DNA of 64,000 nucleotides from Dactylosporangium vinaceum (GCF_019904175.1 NZ_CP061913.1:7068001-7132000); one strand, 5' to 3'; shown: positions 45,351 to 54,644, counted from the stretch's first letter. The notes: generated from the sequence alone by a model not told the origin. Numbers and translations: made by a program.

Positions 45351-46148
45351 ATGTCCGTTGCCGTCACTGCCACCGCCGCGCGCTCCACCCGTGAGGCCAC
45401 CGACGCGACCGCGCTGGCGCTGCTGTCCCTGCTGGCCGACCTGGCCGCCGGCAGCCCGGACCGGCAGCGGGTCCGCGACCGGGTCGTCGAGATGTACATC
45501 CCGCTCGCCCGCTATCTGGCCCAGCGGTTCAGCCACCGCGGCGAGCCCGTCGAAGACCTGATCCAGGTCGCCCACATCGGGCTGCTCAAGGCCGTCGACG
45601 GGTTCGATCCGGCCCGGGGGGTGCCGTTCACCGGCTACGCCATTCCCGGGATCACCGGCGAGCTCAAGCGGCACTTCCGGGACAAGTGCTGGAACATCCG
45701 GGTGCCGCGCCGGACGCAGGAGACCCGCCTGCGGATCAACCACGTCACCGAGGAGCTCACCCACAGCCTCGGACGCAGCCCGACGGTGGCCGACCTCGCC
45801 GGCCGGCTCGGGGTCTCCGAGGAAGAGATCATCGAGGGCCTCGACGCCACGCACGCCTACCGCACCCTGTCCCTCGACGCTCCGGTCGGCCACGACGGTG
45901 ACGCCGCGACCGGCCTCGCCGACATGATCGGCCACGTCGACGCCGACATCGAGCAGGTGGAGCTGCGTGAGACGCTGCGGCCGCTGCTGGCGGCGCTTCC
46001 GGCCCGCGATCAGCGCATTGTGACGCTGCGGTTCTTCGGCAACCTGACCCAGGCGCAGATCGCGGCCGACCTCGGCGTCTCCCAGATGCACGTGTCGCGG
46101 CTCCTGCGCGGTGCGCTGGACCGGCTCCGGCAGGGCCTGCTGACCTGA
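45351..46148 (+). CDS. SigB/SigF-family RNA polymerase sigma factor
   Basis: The 265-residue group 3 sigma factor has region 2 with EPVEDLIQVAHIGLLKAVDGF and FTGYAIPGITGELKRHFRDK, region 3 with LGRSPTVADLAGRLGVSEEE, and region 4 with QRIVTLRFFGNLTQAQIAADLGVSQMHVSRLL. Such factors control stress, sporulation or development and are held by anti-sigma factors, none of which is adjacent. ATG 45351 is preferred to an in-frame ATG nine bases upstream. Confidence 0.93.
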   Translation: MSVAVTATAARSTREATDATALALLSLLADLAAGSPDRQRVRDRVVEMYIPLARYLAQRFSHRGEPVEDLIQVAHIGLLKAVDGFDPARGVPFTGYAIPGITGELKRHFRDKCWNIRVPRRTQETRLRINHVTEELTHSLGRSPTVADLAGRLGVSEEEIIEGLDATHAYRTLSLDAPVGHDGDAATGLADMIGHVDADIEQVELRETLRPLLAALPARDQRIVTLRFFGNLTQAQIAADLGVSQMHVSRLLRGALDRLRQGLLT

Positions 46149-46286
46149 CGGTCGCCGGCTCCAGGCCGCAGCCGATGCGCACGAGCCTGGCGCCGACCGG
46201 GGCGGGTCGCCCGGCCGGTGCGGGAGTGTCCGGTCCCGGTCACGCGCCTGTGGGCCGGGCGGACCTGCTCCTACGATTGGCCGGTG

Positions 46287-46667
46287 ATGTACCGCCCCTG
46301 GCTGCTCCGTGCCCTGCCGCGCCACCGCCGGATCATGCGCGGTGGCGCCACGGCCGAGGCGATCGTGCTCGAGTCCCGCCCCTGGGGCTGGACCTCCGGA
46401 GCGGTCCGGCCGAACAACCGGCTGACGCTGCGGGTGCACTTCCAGGACGGCACCACCACGACGATCGCCCGGGTCGAACGGACCCACTACCTGCTCCAGG
46501 ACGAGTCGGTCGGCTCCACGCTGCCGATGCGCTACGACCCGGCCGACCGCGCCTACATCGACATCGATCGCCGGGCGCTGCTCGACCGGCACGCCCGCTT
46601 CGAGCGGGAGGCCGACCGGGCCCGGATCGAGGACGCCGAGCGCCGGCGGCGCCACCCGGGCGACTGA
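46287..46667 (+). CDS. Hypothetical protein (DUF3592-like)
   Basis: The 126-residue protein begins with a basic segment (RPWLLRALPRHRRIMRGGATAEAIVLES) and a small beta domain (LTLRVHFQDGTTTTIARVE, then SVGSTLPMRYDPADRAYIDID), then a charged helix RFEREADRARIEDAERRRR. The middle resembles DUF3592 domains (pattern GxxV-PVRYDPxxP). No membrane helix is evident. Function unknown. Confidence 0.6.
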   Translation: MYRPWLLRALPRHRRIMRGGATAEAIVLESRPWGWTSGAVRPNNRLTLRVHFQDGTTTTIARVERTHYLLQDESVGSTLPMRYDPADRAYIDIDRRALLDRHARFEREADRARIEDAERRRRHPGD

Positions 46668-46700
46668 ACGGCGGCGGCCACGGCCCGGCCCGCAGGCCCG

Positions 46701-47255
46701 TCACGGCGGGCCGCCGGCCCGCGCCCCGTCCAGGAACACCGAGACGACGGCGGCCGAGGCTTCCTCCACCCCGGCGCGCCCGTCGGCGGTCAGCTGCAGC
46801 GCGGCCCTGATCAGCCCGCTGAACAGGTCGGCCATCACGTCGGCCGGGAGGTCGGCCCGCAGGGAGCCGTCGGCGGCCCCGCGCCGAAACAGCGCGCGGA
46901 TCGGCTCCACCAGCCGGGCATCGATGTCGGGATGCTCGCCGGAGCGCTGGATGCCGGCGGTGGTCAGCACGGTGTACTTGCTGCCGACGGCGATGAACCC
47001 GCGGGCCAGGCGGGCGATCGCCGCCCCGGCCGGGATGCCTTCCAGATCCGCGTCGGCGATGCGCGCCGCGAGTTCCTCGACACTCTGGGCCGCCATGGCC
47101 CGCAGCAGCGCCTCACGACTGGGGAAGTACCGGTAGAGCGTCGCCCGGCCGACCCCGGCGGCGTCGGCGATCCTGCTCATGCTGGCCCCGTCGCCCTGGG
47201 TCGCCATGATCACGGCGGCGCTGTCGATGATCGCGGCGACGGTGCGGTCCCGCAT
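46701..47255 (-). CDS. TetR-family transcriptional regulator
   Basis: The 184-residue regulator has a TetR HTH (IIDSAAVIMATQGDGASMSRI, then VGRATLYRYFPSREALLRAM) and a C-terminal ligand domain of the TetR type with PADVMADLFSGLIRAALQL. ATG 47255 follows GAGGGGAAGCG; the upstream GTG at 47327 would remove the promoter. It is divergent from the ABM monooxygenase gene and probably represses it through the palindrome at 47310-47325. Confidence 0.88.
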   Translation of the reverse strand: MRDRTVAAIIDSAAVIMATQGDGASMSRIADAAGVGRATLYRYFPSREALLRAMAAQSVEELAARIADADLEGIPAGAAIARLARGFIAVGSKYTVLTTAGIQRSGEHPDIDARLVEPIRALFRRGAADGSLRADLPADVMADLFSGLIRAALQLTADGRAGVEEASAAVVSVFLDGARAGGPP

Positions 47256-47309
47256 CGCTTCCCCTCGGCTCACCGCCGCATCGTACCGTTGACAGCACGC
47301 TCTCAACAC

Positions 47310-47325
47310 GAGACAGTGTTGTCTC
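47310..47325. promoter_or_regulatory. Palindromic operator for the TetR regulator
   Basis: GAGACA-GTGT-TGTCTC is a perfect 16-base palindrome between the divergent TetR and ABM genes. A TTGACA at 47289-47294 on the plus strand could be the -35 of the ABM promoter, which places the operator over the core promoter. Confidence 0.6.
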
Positions 47326-47365
47326 ATCTATGAATCTTCAGCGCGCGAGCGGACGGGGAGCGAGC

Positions 47366-47680
47366 ATGTCTGCGGTAGGCCGGTTCAGTGTCCACGGGCG
47401 GATCACCGCGAAGCCCGGGCAGCGCGAGGCGCTGCTCGCACGCTTCCGCGACGTGCTCGAGCTCGGCATCCCCGGACTCGAGTGGTGCAGCATCAGCACG
47501 CTGCAGAGCGACCCCGACACGATATGCATGACCCAGATCTGGACCGACCGGGCGGCCCACGACGCCGGCACCCGCTCCGGCATCGTCGCGTCGGCCACCG
47601 AACGGGCGATGGCCCTGGTGGCCGGGTCGATGGAGGGCTCCTACGGCCAGGTCGCCTACCTGCGCAGCCAGGCCCACTGA
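47366..47680 (+). CDS. ABM-type monooxygenase (antibiotic biosynthesis monooxygenase family)
   Basis: The 104-residue ferredoxin-like protein has FSVHGRITAKPGQREALLARF and ICMTQIWTDRAAHDAG, typical of the YgiN/ABM fold. Such dimers include cofactor-free oxygenases and quinol monooxygenases. GGGGAG precedes ATG 47366; an earlier in-frame ATG at 47330 lies almost on the operator. Control by the divergent TetR suggests induction by a small molecule. Confidence 0.78.
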   Translation: MSAVGRFSVHGRITAKPGQREALLARFRDVLELGIPGLEWCSISTLQSDPDTICMTQIWTDRAAHDAGTRSGIVASATERAMALVAGSMEGSYGQVAYLRSQAH

Positions 47681-47760
47681 CCGGCCGGGCCCCTCCTGCT
47701 CCGTGAGCCGCCGTCCGGACCAGGACGTGTCCGGTGGGTGCGGGATGACGGCGAGCGGCG

Positions 47761-50571
47761 TCAGGGTGTGTCGAGCACGGCGCGGATGCGATCGAGCAGG
47801 CCCGCCTCGGTGAACGGCTTCTCGACGAGGATGATGCCGGGGTCCAGGGTGCCCTGGGAGGCGAGGATCGGCTGGGCATAGCCGGACATGTACAGCACCC
47901 GGGTGCCGGGGTACAGCTCGCAGATCGCGACAGCGAGGTCCTTACCGAGCATGTGCGGCATGATCACGTCGGTGAGGAGGAGGTGGATCTCCTCATCGGC
48001 GCTCTCGGCGATCTTGAGGGCCTCCGGGCCGTTGGCGGCGGCCAGGACGTGGTAGCCGTTGCGGACGAGGATGCGGCACGTGACCTCGCGGAGCGCTTCC
48101 TCGTCCTCGACGACCAGGACCGTCTCGCCACCCCCGGGGCGGATCGCAGCGGCGCGGGTGGGGCCCGGCTGCCGGGTGGTGGGCTGCCTGTCGGTGGCGG
48201 GCAGGAAGATCGTGAACGCGGTACCGGCGCCGAGCGTGGAGGTGATCTCGGCGTGGCCGCCGGCTTGGACGACGATGCCGTAGACGGTGGCCAGGCCGAG
48301 CCCTGTGCCTTCGCCCTTGGGTTTGGTGGTGAAGAAGGGTTCGAAGACGCGATCGGCGATCTCGGGTGGTATGCCGGTGCCGGTGTCGGCGACGCAGAGT
48401 CGGACGTGCGGGCCGGCCCGCAGGCTCGGATAGCGGGCGGCGCCGGCGTCGTCGATGACGTGGTTGGTGGTGTGAATGCTTAGGGTGCCGCCGTCGGGCA
48501 TGGCGTCGCGGGCGTTGACGGCCAGGTTGACCAGGACCTGTTCGAGCTGACCGGAGTCGGCAAGCACCGGCCATAGGTCGCTGTCGAGGACGGTGTGGAG
48601 CCTGACGTGTTCGCCGAGGGTACGGCGGAGCAGGGCCTCGACCTCGGCGACGACGGCGTTGAGGTTGAGGATCTGCGGCCGGACGACCTCGCGGCGGCCG
48701 AACGCGAGGAGTTGGCGGGTCAGCTCGGTGGCGCGTTCCCCGGCGCGCTGGACCTGGGCGATGTCGTGGCCGACCTGGTGCCAGCGGCCGCCGTCCTCGA
48801 CCGCGGCCTGGGTGATCTCCTCGGCGATGAACGTGGTGTAGTTGAGCATGACGGCGAGCAGGTTGTTGAAGTCGTGGGCGACGCCGCCGGCGAGCTGGCC
48901 GAGGCTCTCCAGGCGCTGCGACTGGTGAAGCCGGGCTTCGAGGCGTTCGCGTTCGGCGGCGGTCTTGAGCCGCTCCCGCTCCGCCTGCGCTTCGAGGCGG
49001 TCGGTGACGTCGCGGATGGCGGCGGTGACCATCGGGCCGTCCTCGGTCTCCAGCGCGGAGAGGCTGATCTCGGCCGGGAACTCGGTGCCGTCCTTGCGGC
49101 GCGCGGCCAGCTGCATCCCGGCGCCCATCGGCCGGGGCTTCGCGTTGCTGAAGTAGCCGGTGCGGTGCCCGGGGTGCACGCCGCGCGCCCGGTCCGGCAC
49201 GAGGATCTCGATGGTCTGGCCGAGCAGCTCGTCGCGGCGGTAGCCGAAGAGCCGTTCGGCCTGGACGTTGACCAGGGTGATGGTCCCGTCCGCGGTGACC
49301 CCGACGATGGCGTCCGGGGCGGCTTCGAGCAGGCCGCGGAACTTCGCCTCGGCCCGCTGCCGGTCGCTGATGTCCCGCGACACCGACGCCACCCCGATGA
49401 CATCGCCGTTGGCGTCGGCGATCGGGGACATGGTCAGGGACACCGTGACCATGGTGCCGTCCTTGCGCAGCCGCTCGGTCTGGTACTGCGCGACCCGTTC
49501 ACCATTGGCGATCCGGCCCAGGATGGCGGCCTCGTCGGCCCGCCGGTCGACGGGGAACAGCACCTCGGCGGTGTGACCGACGATCTCCGCTTCGGAGTAG
49601 CCGTAGAGCCGCTCGGCTCCCGGGTTCCAGCTGGTGATCACCCCGGTCAGGGTCTTGCCCATGATCGCGTCGTGGGAGGACTGGACGATCGCCGCCAGCC
49701 GGTTCTGCGCCTCCGCGGCGCGCCGCCGTTCGGTGATGTCGCGGACCGTCGCCGAAACCAGGACGCCGTCCTCGGTGTCGATCGAGGACAGGAAGACCTC
49801 GCAGGGGAACTCGGTGCCGTCCTTCGCCCGGGCCGCCAGCTCCAGGCCGGCGCCCATCGGCCGTGGCTGGGGATTGCGGAAGTAGCCGCTGCGGTGCCCC
49901 GGATGCACGCCCCGCAGGCGGTCCGGCACCAGGATCTCGATCGGCTCACCGACCAGCTCGTCGCGGCGGTAGCCGAACAACCGTTCGGTCTGCGCGTTGA
50001 CGAGGTTGATCCGCCCGTCCGGGGTGACACCCACCACCGCGTCCGGCGCCGCCTCCAGCAGCTCGCGGAACTTCGCCTCGGCGCGCAGCCGGTCGGTGAC
50101 GTCCCGGACCGCCGCGGCCACGATCCGGCCGTGTTCGGTGTCGATGGGCGACAGCGAGATCTCCGCCGGGAATCGGCTGCCGTCCTTGCGCCGCCCCGAC
50201 AGCGGCATCCCGGCGCCCATCGGGCGGGGATGGGCGTCGCGCTCATACCGCCGCCGGTGGGCCGGGTGCACGTCCCGGACGTCCTCGGGGACCAGCAGCT
50301 CGATCGGCTGCCCGAGCAGCTCCTCCCGGCCGTACCCGAACAGCCGCTCGGCCTGCGCGTTGACCAACGCGATACGGCCGTCCGAGCCCACGCCGACTAT
50401 CGCGTCCGGTGCCGCCTCCAGCAGCCCCGCCGACCCGAACTCGCGCTGCCCCGGCACCTCGACCGCCCGCCTTCCGGCTGGATGGACCCCCGTCCGCCAC
50501 GAGACATCCCGACCGCCAATCCTAGGCCGAACGGCCCTGACCGCCCGCAGATCCGCACCATTCGCAACCAT
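47761..50571 (-). CDS. Hybrid sensor histidine kinase with four PAS domains and a receiver
   Basis: The 936-residue cytoplasmic sensor kinase has four PAS domains (~50-165, 170-290, 295-410, 415-535), HisKA with GVAHDFNNLLAVM (phospho-His ~565), HATPase with NLAVNARDAMPDGG, DTGTGIPPEIADRVFEPFF and GEGTGLGLATVYG, and a C-terminal receiver with VLVVEDEEALREV and phospho-Asp in LLTDVIMP. PAS1, 2 and 4 are alike (MGAG, KDG, FP-EIS); PAS3 differs (SSHDAIMGKTLTGVI). No membrane segment. ATG 50571 follows GGGG; GTG 50577 is the alternative. No partner response regulator is adjacent. Confidence 0.92.
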   Translation of the reverse strand: MVANGADLRAVRAVRPRIGGRDVSWRTGVHPAGRRAVEVPGQREFGSAGLLEAAPDAIVGVGSDGRIALVNAQAERLFGYGREELLGQPIELLVPEDVRDVHPAHRRRYERDAHPRPMGAGMPLSGRRKDGSRFPAEISLSPIDTEHGRIVAAAVRDVTDRLRAEAKFRELLEAAPDAVVGVTPDGRINLVNAQTERLFGYRRDELVGEPIEILVPDRLRGVHPGHRSGYFRNPQPRPMGAGLELAARAKDGTEFPCEVFLSSIDTEDGVLVSATVRDITERRRAAEAQNRLAAIVQSSHDAIMGKTLTGVITSWNPGAERLYGYSEAEIVGHTAEVLFPVDRRADEAAILGRIANGERVAQYQTERLRKDGTMVTVSLTMSPIADANGDVIGVASVSRDISDRQRAEAKFRGLLEAAPDAIVGVTADGTITLVNVQAERLFGYRRDELLGQTIEILVPDRARGVHPGHRTGYFSNAKPRPMGAGMQLAARRKDGTEFPAEISLSALETEDGPMVTAAIRDVTDRLEAQAERERLKTAAERERLEARLHQSQRLESLGQLAGGVAHDFNNLLAVMLNYTTFIAEEITQAAVEDGGRWHQVGHDIAQVQRAGERATELTRQLLAFGRREVVRPQILNLNAVVAEVEALLRRTLGEHVRLHTVLDSDLWPVLADSGQLEQVLVNLAVNARDAMPDGGTLSIHTTNHVIDDAGAARYPSLRAGPHVRLCVADTGTGIPPEIADRVFEPFFTTKPKGEGTGLGLATVYGIVVQAGGHAEITSTLGAGTAFTIFLPATDRQPTTRQPGPTRAAAIRPGGGETVLVVEDEEALREVTCRILVRNGYHVLAAANGPEALKIAESADEEIHLLLTDVIMPHMLGKDLAVAICELYPGTRVLYMSGYAQPILASQGTLDPGIILVEKPFTEAGLLDRIRAVLDTP

Positions 50572-50670
50572 GCCCACCCCGGCACCGCGGCGGTGTCCTC
50601 CAGCCCCGGCGCGGCCCGGTGCACAGGGCGGCCGGGACGGCGCGGCGCCGCGGCCGGACGGGCATCGCGA

Positions 50671-52932
50671 TCAGTCGACCTCCGGCGCGGACGCGGCGCG
50701 GCGGGCGGCGCGGGTGGTGCGGGCGGTGCGGACGAGCGACGGGCCGGCGACGGTGGCGATCGCGGTCAGGGCCAAGGCCAGCCACACCGCCGGGCGCGGG
50801 CCGGTGAGGTCGTCGAGGCGGACGAACCTGGACCAGTACCATATCTGGACGTCGGCGACGGGGATGCCGTAGGCCGCCGGGCGCTCCCAGGCCAGGTCGA
50901 GCAGCAGCAGGCCGAAGCACTCGGCGATCGCGAACCAGCCGAGCGGGTGCAGGTCGCGATGGGCGGCGGGGCTGCTGACGATCGCCGTGCGCAGGGCCGC
51001 GCCGAGCAGGAGGGCCGCGGCCAGCATCACGGTCAGGCCGAGGAGGTAGCCGCCCCACCAGCCGGCCGCGCCGCCGTTGAGCAGCAGGCCGCGCAGCGGT
51101 TGGACGTCGCGGGCCCGGTCGCCGCTGAACGACGTGTACTCCCACTGGCGGCGGCTGCCCGTTGCGAGCACCAGCAGCGCGCCGGCCGCCGCCCACGCGG
51201 CGAACCAGGCGATCCGGGGCCGCGGACGGCGGGGCGCGACGAGGGGATCGGGCGACGGCGGGCGGAACGTGCGGTACACGGCGAGGACGAGCCCGGCGCC
51301 GGCGGCCGCGGCGACGATCCACAGGGCGGCGGCGCTGAACTGCTCCGAGTAGGCGCGGTCGCCGTCGGTGAACGAGAACGCGTCGCCGTCCTCGCGGGTG
51401 AGGCCGAGCATGAGCAGTGCGACGGCCCCGCCGCCGGTGGCGAGCACGGCCGGCCCGAGCGCACGGTGGGCCGGCGCCGGGGCGCGCCCGGGTGCGCCGC
51501 CGACCGCGACACCGATGACCATGGCGAGCAGGACGAGCACCGACTTGGGCAGCAGCGGCGTGAGCAGGCCGGTCACGAACGGCGGCCCGTAGTCGTCGTC
51601 GAACTCGCCGGCCAGCAGCCCGACGATCCCGAGCGCGGCGATGACGGCGAGCGCGATGAGCGGCCACCGGCCACCACCGCTGACCGGCTCCGCGTCCGGC
51701 TCCACCGCGGCCGGCTCGGCGGATGGGGAACCCCGCTCCCCGGCGGCTGCGGGCGGGGGCGGGTCCGGCGGGGCGGCCCCGGGCGTCGCCGGGCTTGGGT
51801 GCTCGCGGCGAGGGACGGTACTCGTAGGCAGGGTCGTGGCCGGGAGCGGGCCCGGGTCGGTGATCAGGCTGCCGTGGGCGACCACCAGCTCGGGCTGCTC
51901 CAGCACCACCGGGGCGATGCCGAGGGCCTGGTGCAGCAGCGTCGCCACCAGCGGCACCCGGCTCGCCCCGCCGACCAGGAAGACGCCCGCGAGGCGCCCG
52001 GCGGTCACGTCGCTGGCGAAGAGCGTCGCCGTGGTCAGCGCCACCGTCCGGTCGATCCACGGGCGGGCCAGTGTCTCGAACTCGGGCCGGGTGAGGTAGA
52101 GGTCGACGTCGTAGAGCGGGATGGCCAGGCCCGCGCTTGTGGCCCGGCTGAGCAGCTCCTTGGTCGAGCGGGCGTCGTCCCAGAGCACGCGGCGGTGGCG
52201 GCGGTCGGCCACCGTCGCCGGGTGTTCGAGGCGCTCCCACAGCTGTGGCGCCCGCGCGGCGACGTGGGTGCGGGTCCAGCCGACGACCGCGGCGTCGAGG
52301 TCGATGCCGCCGACGTCGTCGAGCCCGCCGGCCGCGGCGACGTGCCAGCCGTCACCGCGGCGGCGTACGACGCTGATGTCGAAGGTGCCGCCGCCGAAGT
52401 CGTAGACGACGACCGCGTGGCCGTCGGGCACGCGGTGACCGAGGACGCCGGTGAAGTACATGGCCGCGGCGACCGGCTCGGCGACGAGCGTGGGCTCGCC
52501 CAGCCCGGCGTTGCGGGCGGCGCTGGTGAGCAGGCCGCGGCGGGTCGCGCCCCAGCCGGCCGGGTGGGTCAGCACGATCCCGCCCGGCGCCTCGCCGAGG
52601 ATCCGCCCGGCCTCCTCGGCCACCCGGCGCAGCACGGACTCGATCAGCCGCTCGACCGGCACATCGCGGCCGGCCAGCAGGACGCTGCCCTCGTCGATGC
52701 GGCGCTTGGGGTGCGGCTCGTAGGCGGCGGGCTCGATCCGGGCGCTGCGCTCGGCGTCCCGCCCGACGAGCATCGTCTCGTCGGCGGCCAGGTACACCGC
52801 CGACGGCATGAGCGGTGACGCCTCGAACAGCAGCGCGTCGGCGCGGCCGCCGGGGCGGCCGAGCACGGCGACGGTGTGCGAGGTGCCGAAGTCGATCCCG
52901 AGTCGTACGGTCTGCACTGTGTCGACCTCCAT
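50671..52932 (-). CDS. DnaK-like ATPase fused to an eight-helix membrane domain
   Basis: The 753-residue protein has an N-terminal Hsp70-type nucleotide-binding domain (~1-330): LGIDFGTSHTVAVL (phosphate 1), VVVYDFGGGTFDISVV (phosphate 2), LVAEPVAAAMYF and LVGGASRVPLV (adenosine). A Pro-rich linker (~350-400) is followed by eight hydrophobic helices and no substrate-binding domain. GGAGAA precedes the ATG. Actinobacteria have several Hsp70-like proteins with membrane tails; roles are unknown. A secreted lipoprotein gene lies directly upstream on the same strand, which suggests a joint function at the membrane. Confidence 0.88.
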   Translation of the reverse strand: MEVDTVQTVRLGIDFGTSHTVAVLGRPGGRADALLFEASPLMPSAVYLAADETMLVGRDAERSARIEPAAYEPHPKRRIDEGSVLLAGRDVPVERLIESVLRRVAEEAGRILGEAPGGIVLTHPAGWGATRRGLLTSAARNAGLGEPTLVAEPVAAAMYFTGVLGHRVPDGHAVVVYDFGGGTFDISVVRRRGDGWHVAAAGGLDDVGGIDLDAAVVGWTRTHVAARAPQLWERLEHPATVADRRHRRVLWDDARSTKELLSRATSAGLAIPLYDVDLYLTRPEFETLARPWIDRTVALTTATLFASDVTAGRLAGVFLVGGASRVPLVATLLHQALGIAPVVLEQPELVVAHGSLITDPGPLPATTLPTSTVPRREHPSPATPGAAPPDPPPPAAAGERGSPSAEPAAVEPDAEPVSGGGRWPLIALAVIAALGIVGLLAGEFDDDYGPPFVTGLLTPLLPKSVLVLLAMVIGVAVGGAPGRAPAPAHRALGPAVLATGGGAVALLMLGLTREDGDAFSFTDGDRAYSEQFSAAALWIVAAAAGAGLVLAVYRTFRPPSPDPLVAPRRPRPRIAWFAAWAAAGALLVLATGSRRQWEYTSFSGDRARDVQPLRGLLLNGGAAGWWGGYLLGLTVMLAAALLLGAALRTAIVSSPAAHRDLHPLGWFAIAECFGLLLLDLAWERPAAYGIPVADVQIWYWSRFVRLDDLTGPRPAVWLALALTAIATVAGPSLVRTARTTRAARRAASAPEVD

Positions 52933-52994
52933 GACGACGTTCTCCGGCTTACACAGAGCGCCCCGGCGCCGATCTGATACAGCGCCGGCCGCGA

Positions 52995-53504
52995 TCAGCA
53001 GCTGAGCTCGACGTTCACCCGGCCGGAGCCGAGCTTTGTCGGGTACTCGAACACGACGACGAACCGCTGGCCGCCCGAGAAGCTGCCGCCGATGCGGACC
53101 ACCGCGCCGGCGCCCTCGGCGAGCGAGCCGGATGCCGGGCTGAGGGTGACCGAGCCGATGGTGCGGCCGACGGCGTTGTCCGACACGCGGTCGACCGCCC
53201 GCGCGGTCCAGTCGACGGGGCCGTCGCTCGCGGTGATCCGCTCCTCGCTCTGGATGTCCGAGCAGTTCACCCGGGTCTTGGTCTGGGCGGTCGAGCGCAC
53301 CAGGAGCGTGCCGAGCTTCGCGCTGCCGGTCGTCCGGGCCGGCGCACCCTTCGTCGGCGTGCCGTTCGCCGTGGTGGTGGCCGGCGCCGGCTGCTGCGGC
53401 TCGGGCTGGGTCTTCGGCGGGCTGTCGGTCCCGAACCCGCAGGCGATCAGCAGCGCCGCCGCCGTGACGGTGGCGGCGGTGATACCGGCTCGACGGACGT
53501 CCAT
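52995..53504 (-). CDS. Secreted lipoprotein
   Basis: The 169-residue protein has a lipoprotein signal (TAATVTAAALLIACGF, lipobox L-I-A-C), a Pro/Thr-rich spacer and a beta-rich domain containing LSPASGSLAEGAGAVVRIGG and FEYPTKLGSGRVNVELSC, similar to the BACON-like/Ig-like domains seen with repeat proteins. GGGGGAG precedes ATG 53504. It precedes the DnaK-like gene by 62 bases and is likely co-transcribed with it. Confidence 0.75.
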   Translation of the reverse strand: MDVRRAGITAATVTAAALLIACGFGTDSPPKTQPEPQQPAPATTTANGTPTKGAPARTTGSAKLGTLLVRSTAQTKTRVNCSDIQSEERITASDGPVDWTARAVDRVSDNAVGRTIGSVTLSPASGSLAEGAGAVVRIGGSFSGGQRFVVVFEYPTKLGSGRVNVELSC

Positions 53505-53629
53505 CGTGGTCTCCCCCCTCGTGCCCGCCCGATGCGGGCGGCGAACACCGAGGATGGGCGCGCCGGCGTCCGAAGTCGTCAGGGCCAGCACTGATGACGG
53601 CCGGGGCCCGCGGCCGGAAGGGTGGTGCG

Positions 53630-54004
53630 ATGACGTCCCGGGTGCTCATCGTCGACGACCACGCCGGCTTCCGGCGGTCGGCGCGGGCGCTGCTGGAGCC
53701 GGAGGGTGTCGAGATCCTCGGCGAGGCCGGCCGGGGCCGGGACGCCCTGGCGATGGTCGCGGCTCTGCGGCCGGATGCGGTGCTGCTGGACGTACAGCTG
53801 CCAGATCTTGATGGGTTTGCCGTTTGCCGGGCCATCCGGGCGGCCTGGCCCGCGGTTCGGGTGGTGCTGTGCTCGGTGCGGCCGATCGCGGCGTACGGTC
53901 CGCGCTACGCCGAGTGCGGGGCCCACGCCTTCGCGGCGAAGGACGAGCTCACCGGGCCCGCCGTCGCGCTCATGCTCGGTCCCGGCGGGCCTGCCAGTAC
54001 ATGA
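53630..54004 (+). CDS. Stand-alone response-regulator receiver protein
   Basis: The 124-residue receiver domain has no output domain. VLIVDDHAGFRR holds the acidic pair, LLDVQLPDLDGFAVC the phospho-Asp, and AFAAKDEL the conserved Lys. It may act as a phosphate sink or signal by protein contact. Its end overlaps the convergent LuxR regulator gene by 35 bases. An earlier in-frame ATG at 53594 is possible. Confidence 0.82.
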   Translation: MTSRVLIVDDHAGFRRSARALLEPEGVEILGEAGRGRDALAMVAALRPDAVLLDVQLPDLDGFAVCRAIRAAWPAVRVVLCSVRPIAAYGPRYAECGAHAFAAKDELTGPAVALMLGPGGPAST

Positions 54005-54644
54005 GCACGGCGAGGACCCGCTGGTGGGTGTCCTTCTCATCGGCGATGCCGAGCTGCTGATACACAGCCCGGGCATGGGTTTCGACGGTACTTCCGCCGA
54101 TGCCGAGCCGCCCCGCGATGGCGATGTTGCTCAGGCCCGCGGCCATGAGCGTGAGCACCTCCGCCTGACGGTCGGTCAGGCCGGCCAGCGCGGGCTCCGG
54201 GCGGCCGTGCAGCAGGCGCGCGGAGATGTCCGGGTCGACGACGCAGCCCCCGGCCGAGATCCGGCGCACCGCGGTGACGAAGTCGTCGGTGCCGCCGACC
54301 CGCTCCTTGAGCAGGTACCCGACCTTGCGCAGACCACCGGCGACGAGGGTGGTGAAGAACTGCGTCTCGACGTACTGGGAGAGCAGCAGCACGCCGACGT
54401 CCGGGTCGGTGCGGCGGATCTCGACGGCGGCGTGCAGGCCGGTGGGGCCGGGGCCGGGTGGCAGGCGGATGTCGATGATGGCGACGTCGGGGCGGGTGGC
54501 GCGGACGGCCCGGCGCAGTCCGGTCGCGTCGGCGGTCTCGGCGACGACGTCGACGCCCTGGTGGCGCAGGTGCTCCACGAGCAGCTCGCGGTAGAGGGCG
54601 TGATCCTCGGCGATGACGACGCGGATCGGCTCAACGGACGGCAT
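53970..54644 (-). CDS. LuxR-family response regulator
   Basis: The 224-residue NarL-type regulator has a receiver (VVIAEDHALYRELL, phospho-Asp in VAIIDIRLPPG, Lys in YLLKERVG) and a GerE/LuxR HTH (LTDRQAEVLTLMAAGLSNIA, GIGGSTVETHARAVYQQLG). It overlaps the start of its output partner, the upstream histidine kinase gene, by 14 bases, so the two form a two-component system. Confidence 0.92.
   Translation of the reverse strand: MPSVEPIRVVIAEDHALYRELLVEHLRHQGVDVVAETADATGLRRAVRATRPDVAIIDIRLPPGPGPTGLHAAVEIRRTDPDVGVLLLSQYVETQFFTTLVAGGLRKVGYLLKERVGGTDDFVTAVRRISAGGCVVDPDISARLLHGRPEPALAGLTDRQAEVLTLMAAGLSNIAIAGRLGIGGSTVETHARAVYQQLGIADEKDTHQRVLAVLMYWQARRDRA

Noticed and set aside
48595..52818. 1,407-codon plus-strand frame across the hybrid kinase and the DnaK-like gene
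   Set aside because: It spans two unrelated, well-supported minus-strand genes and has no recognisable domain.
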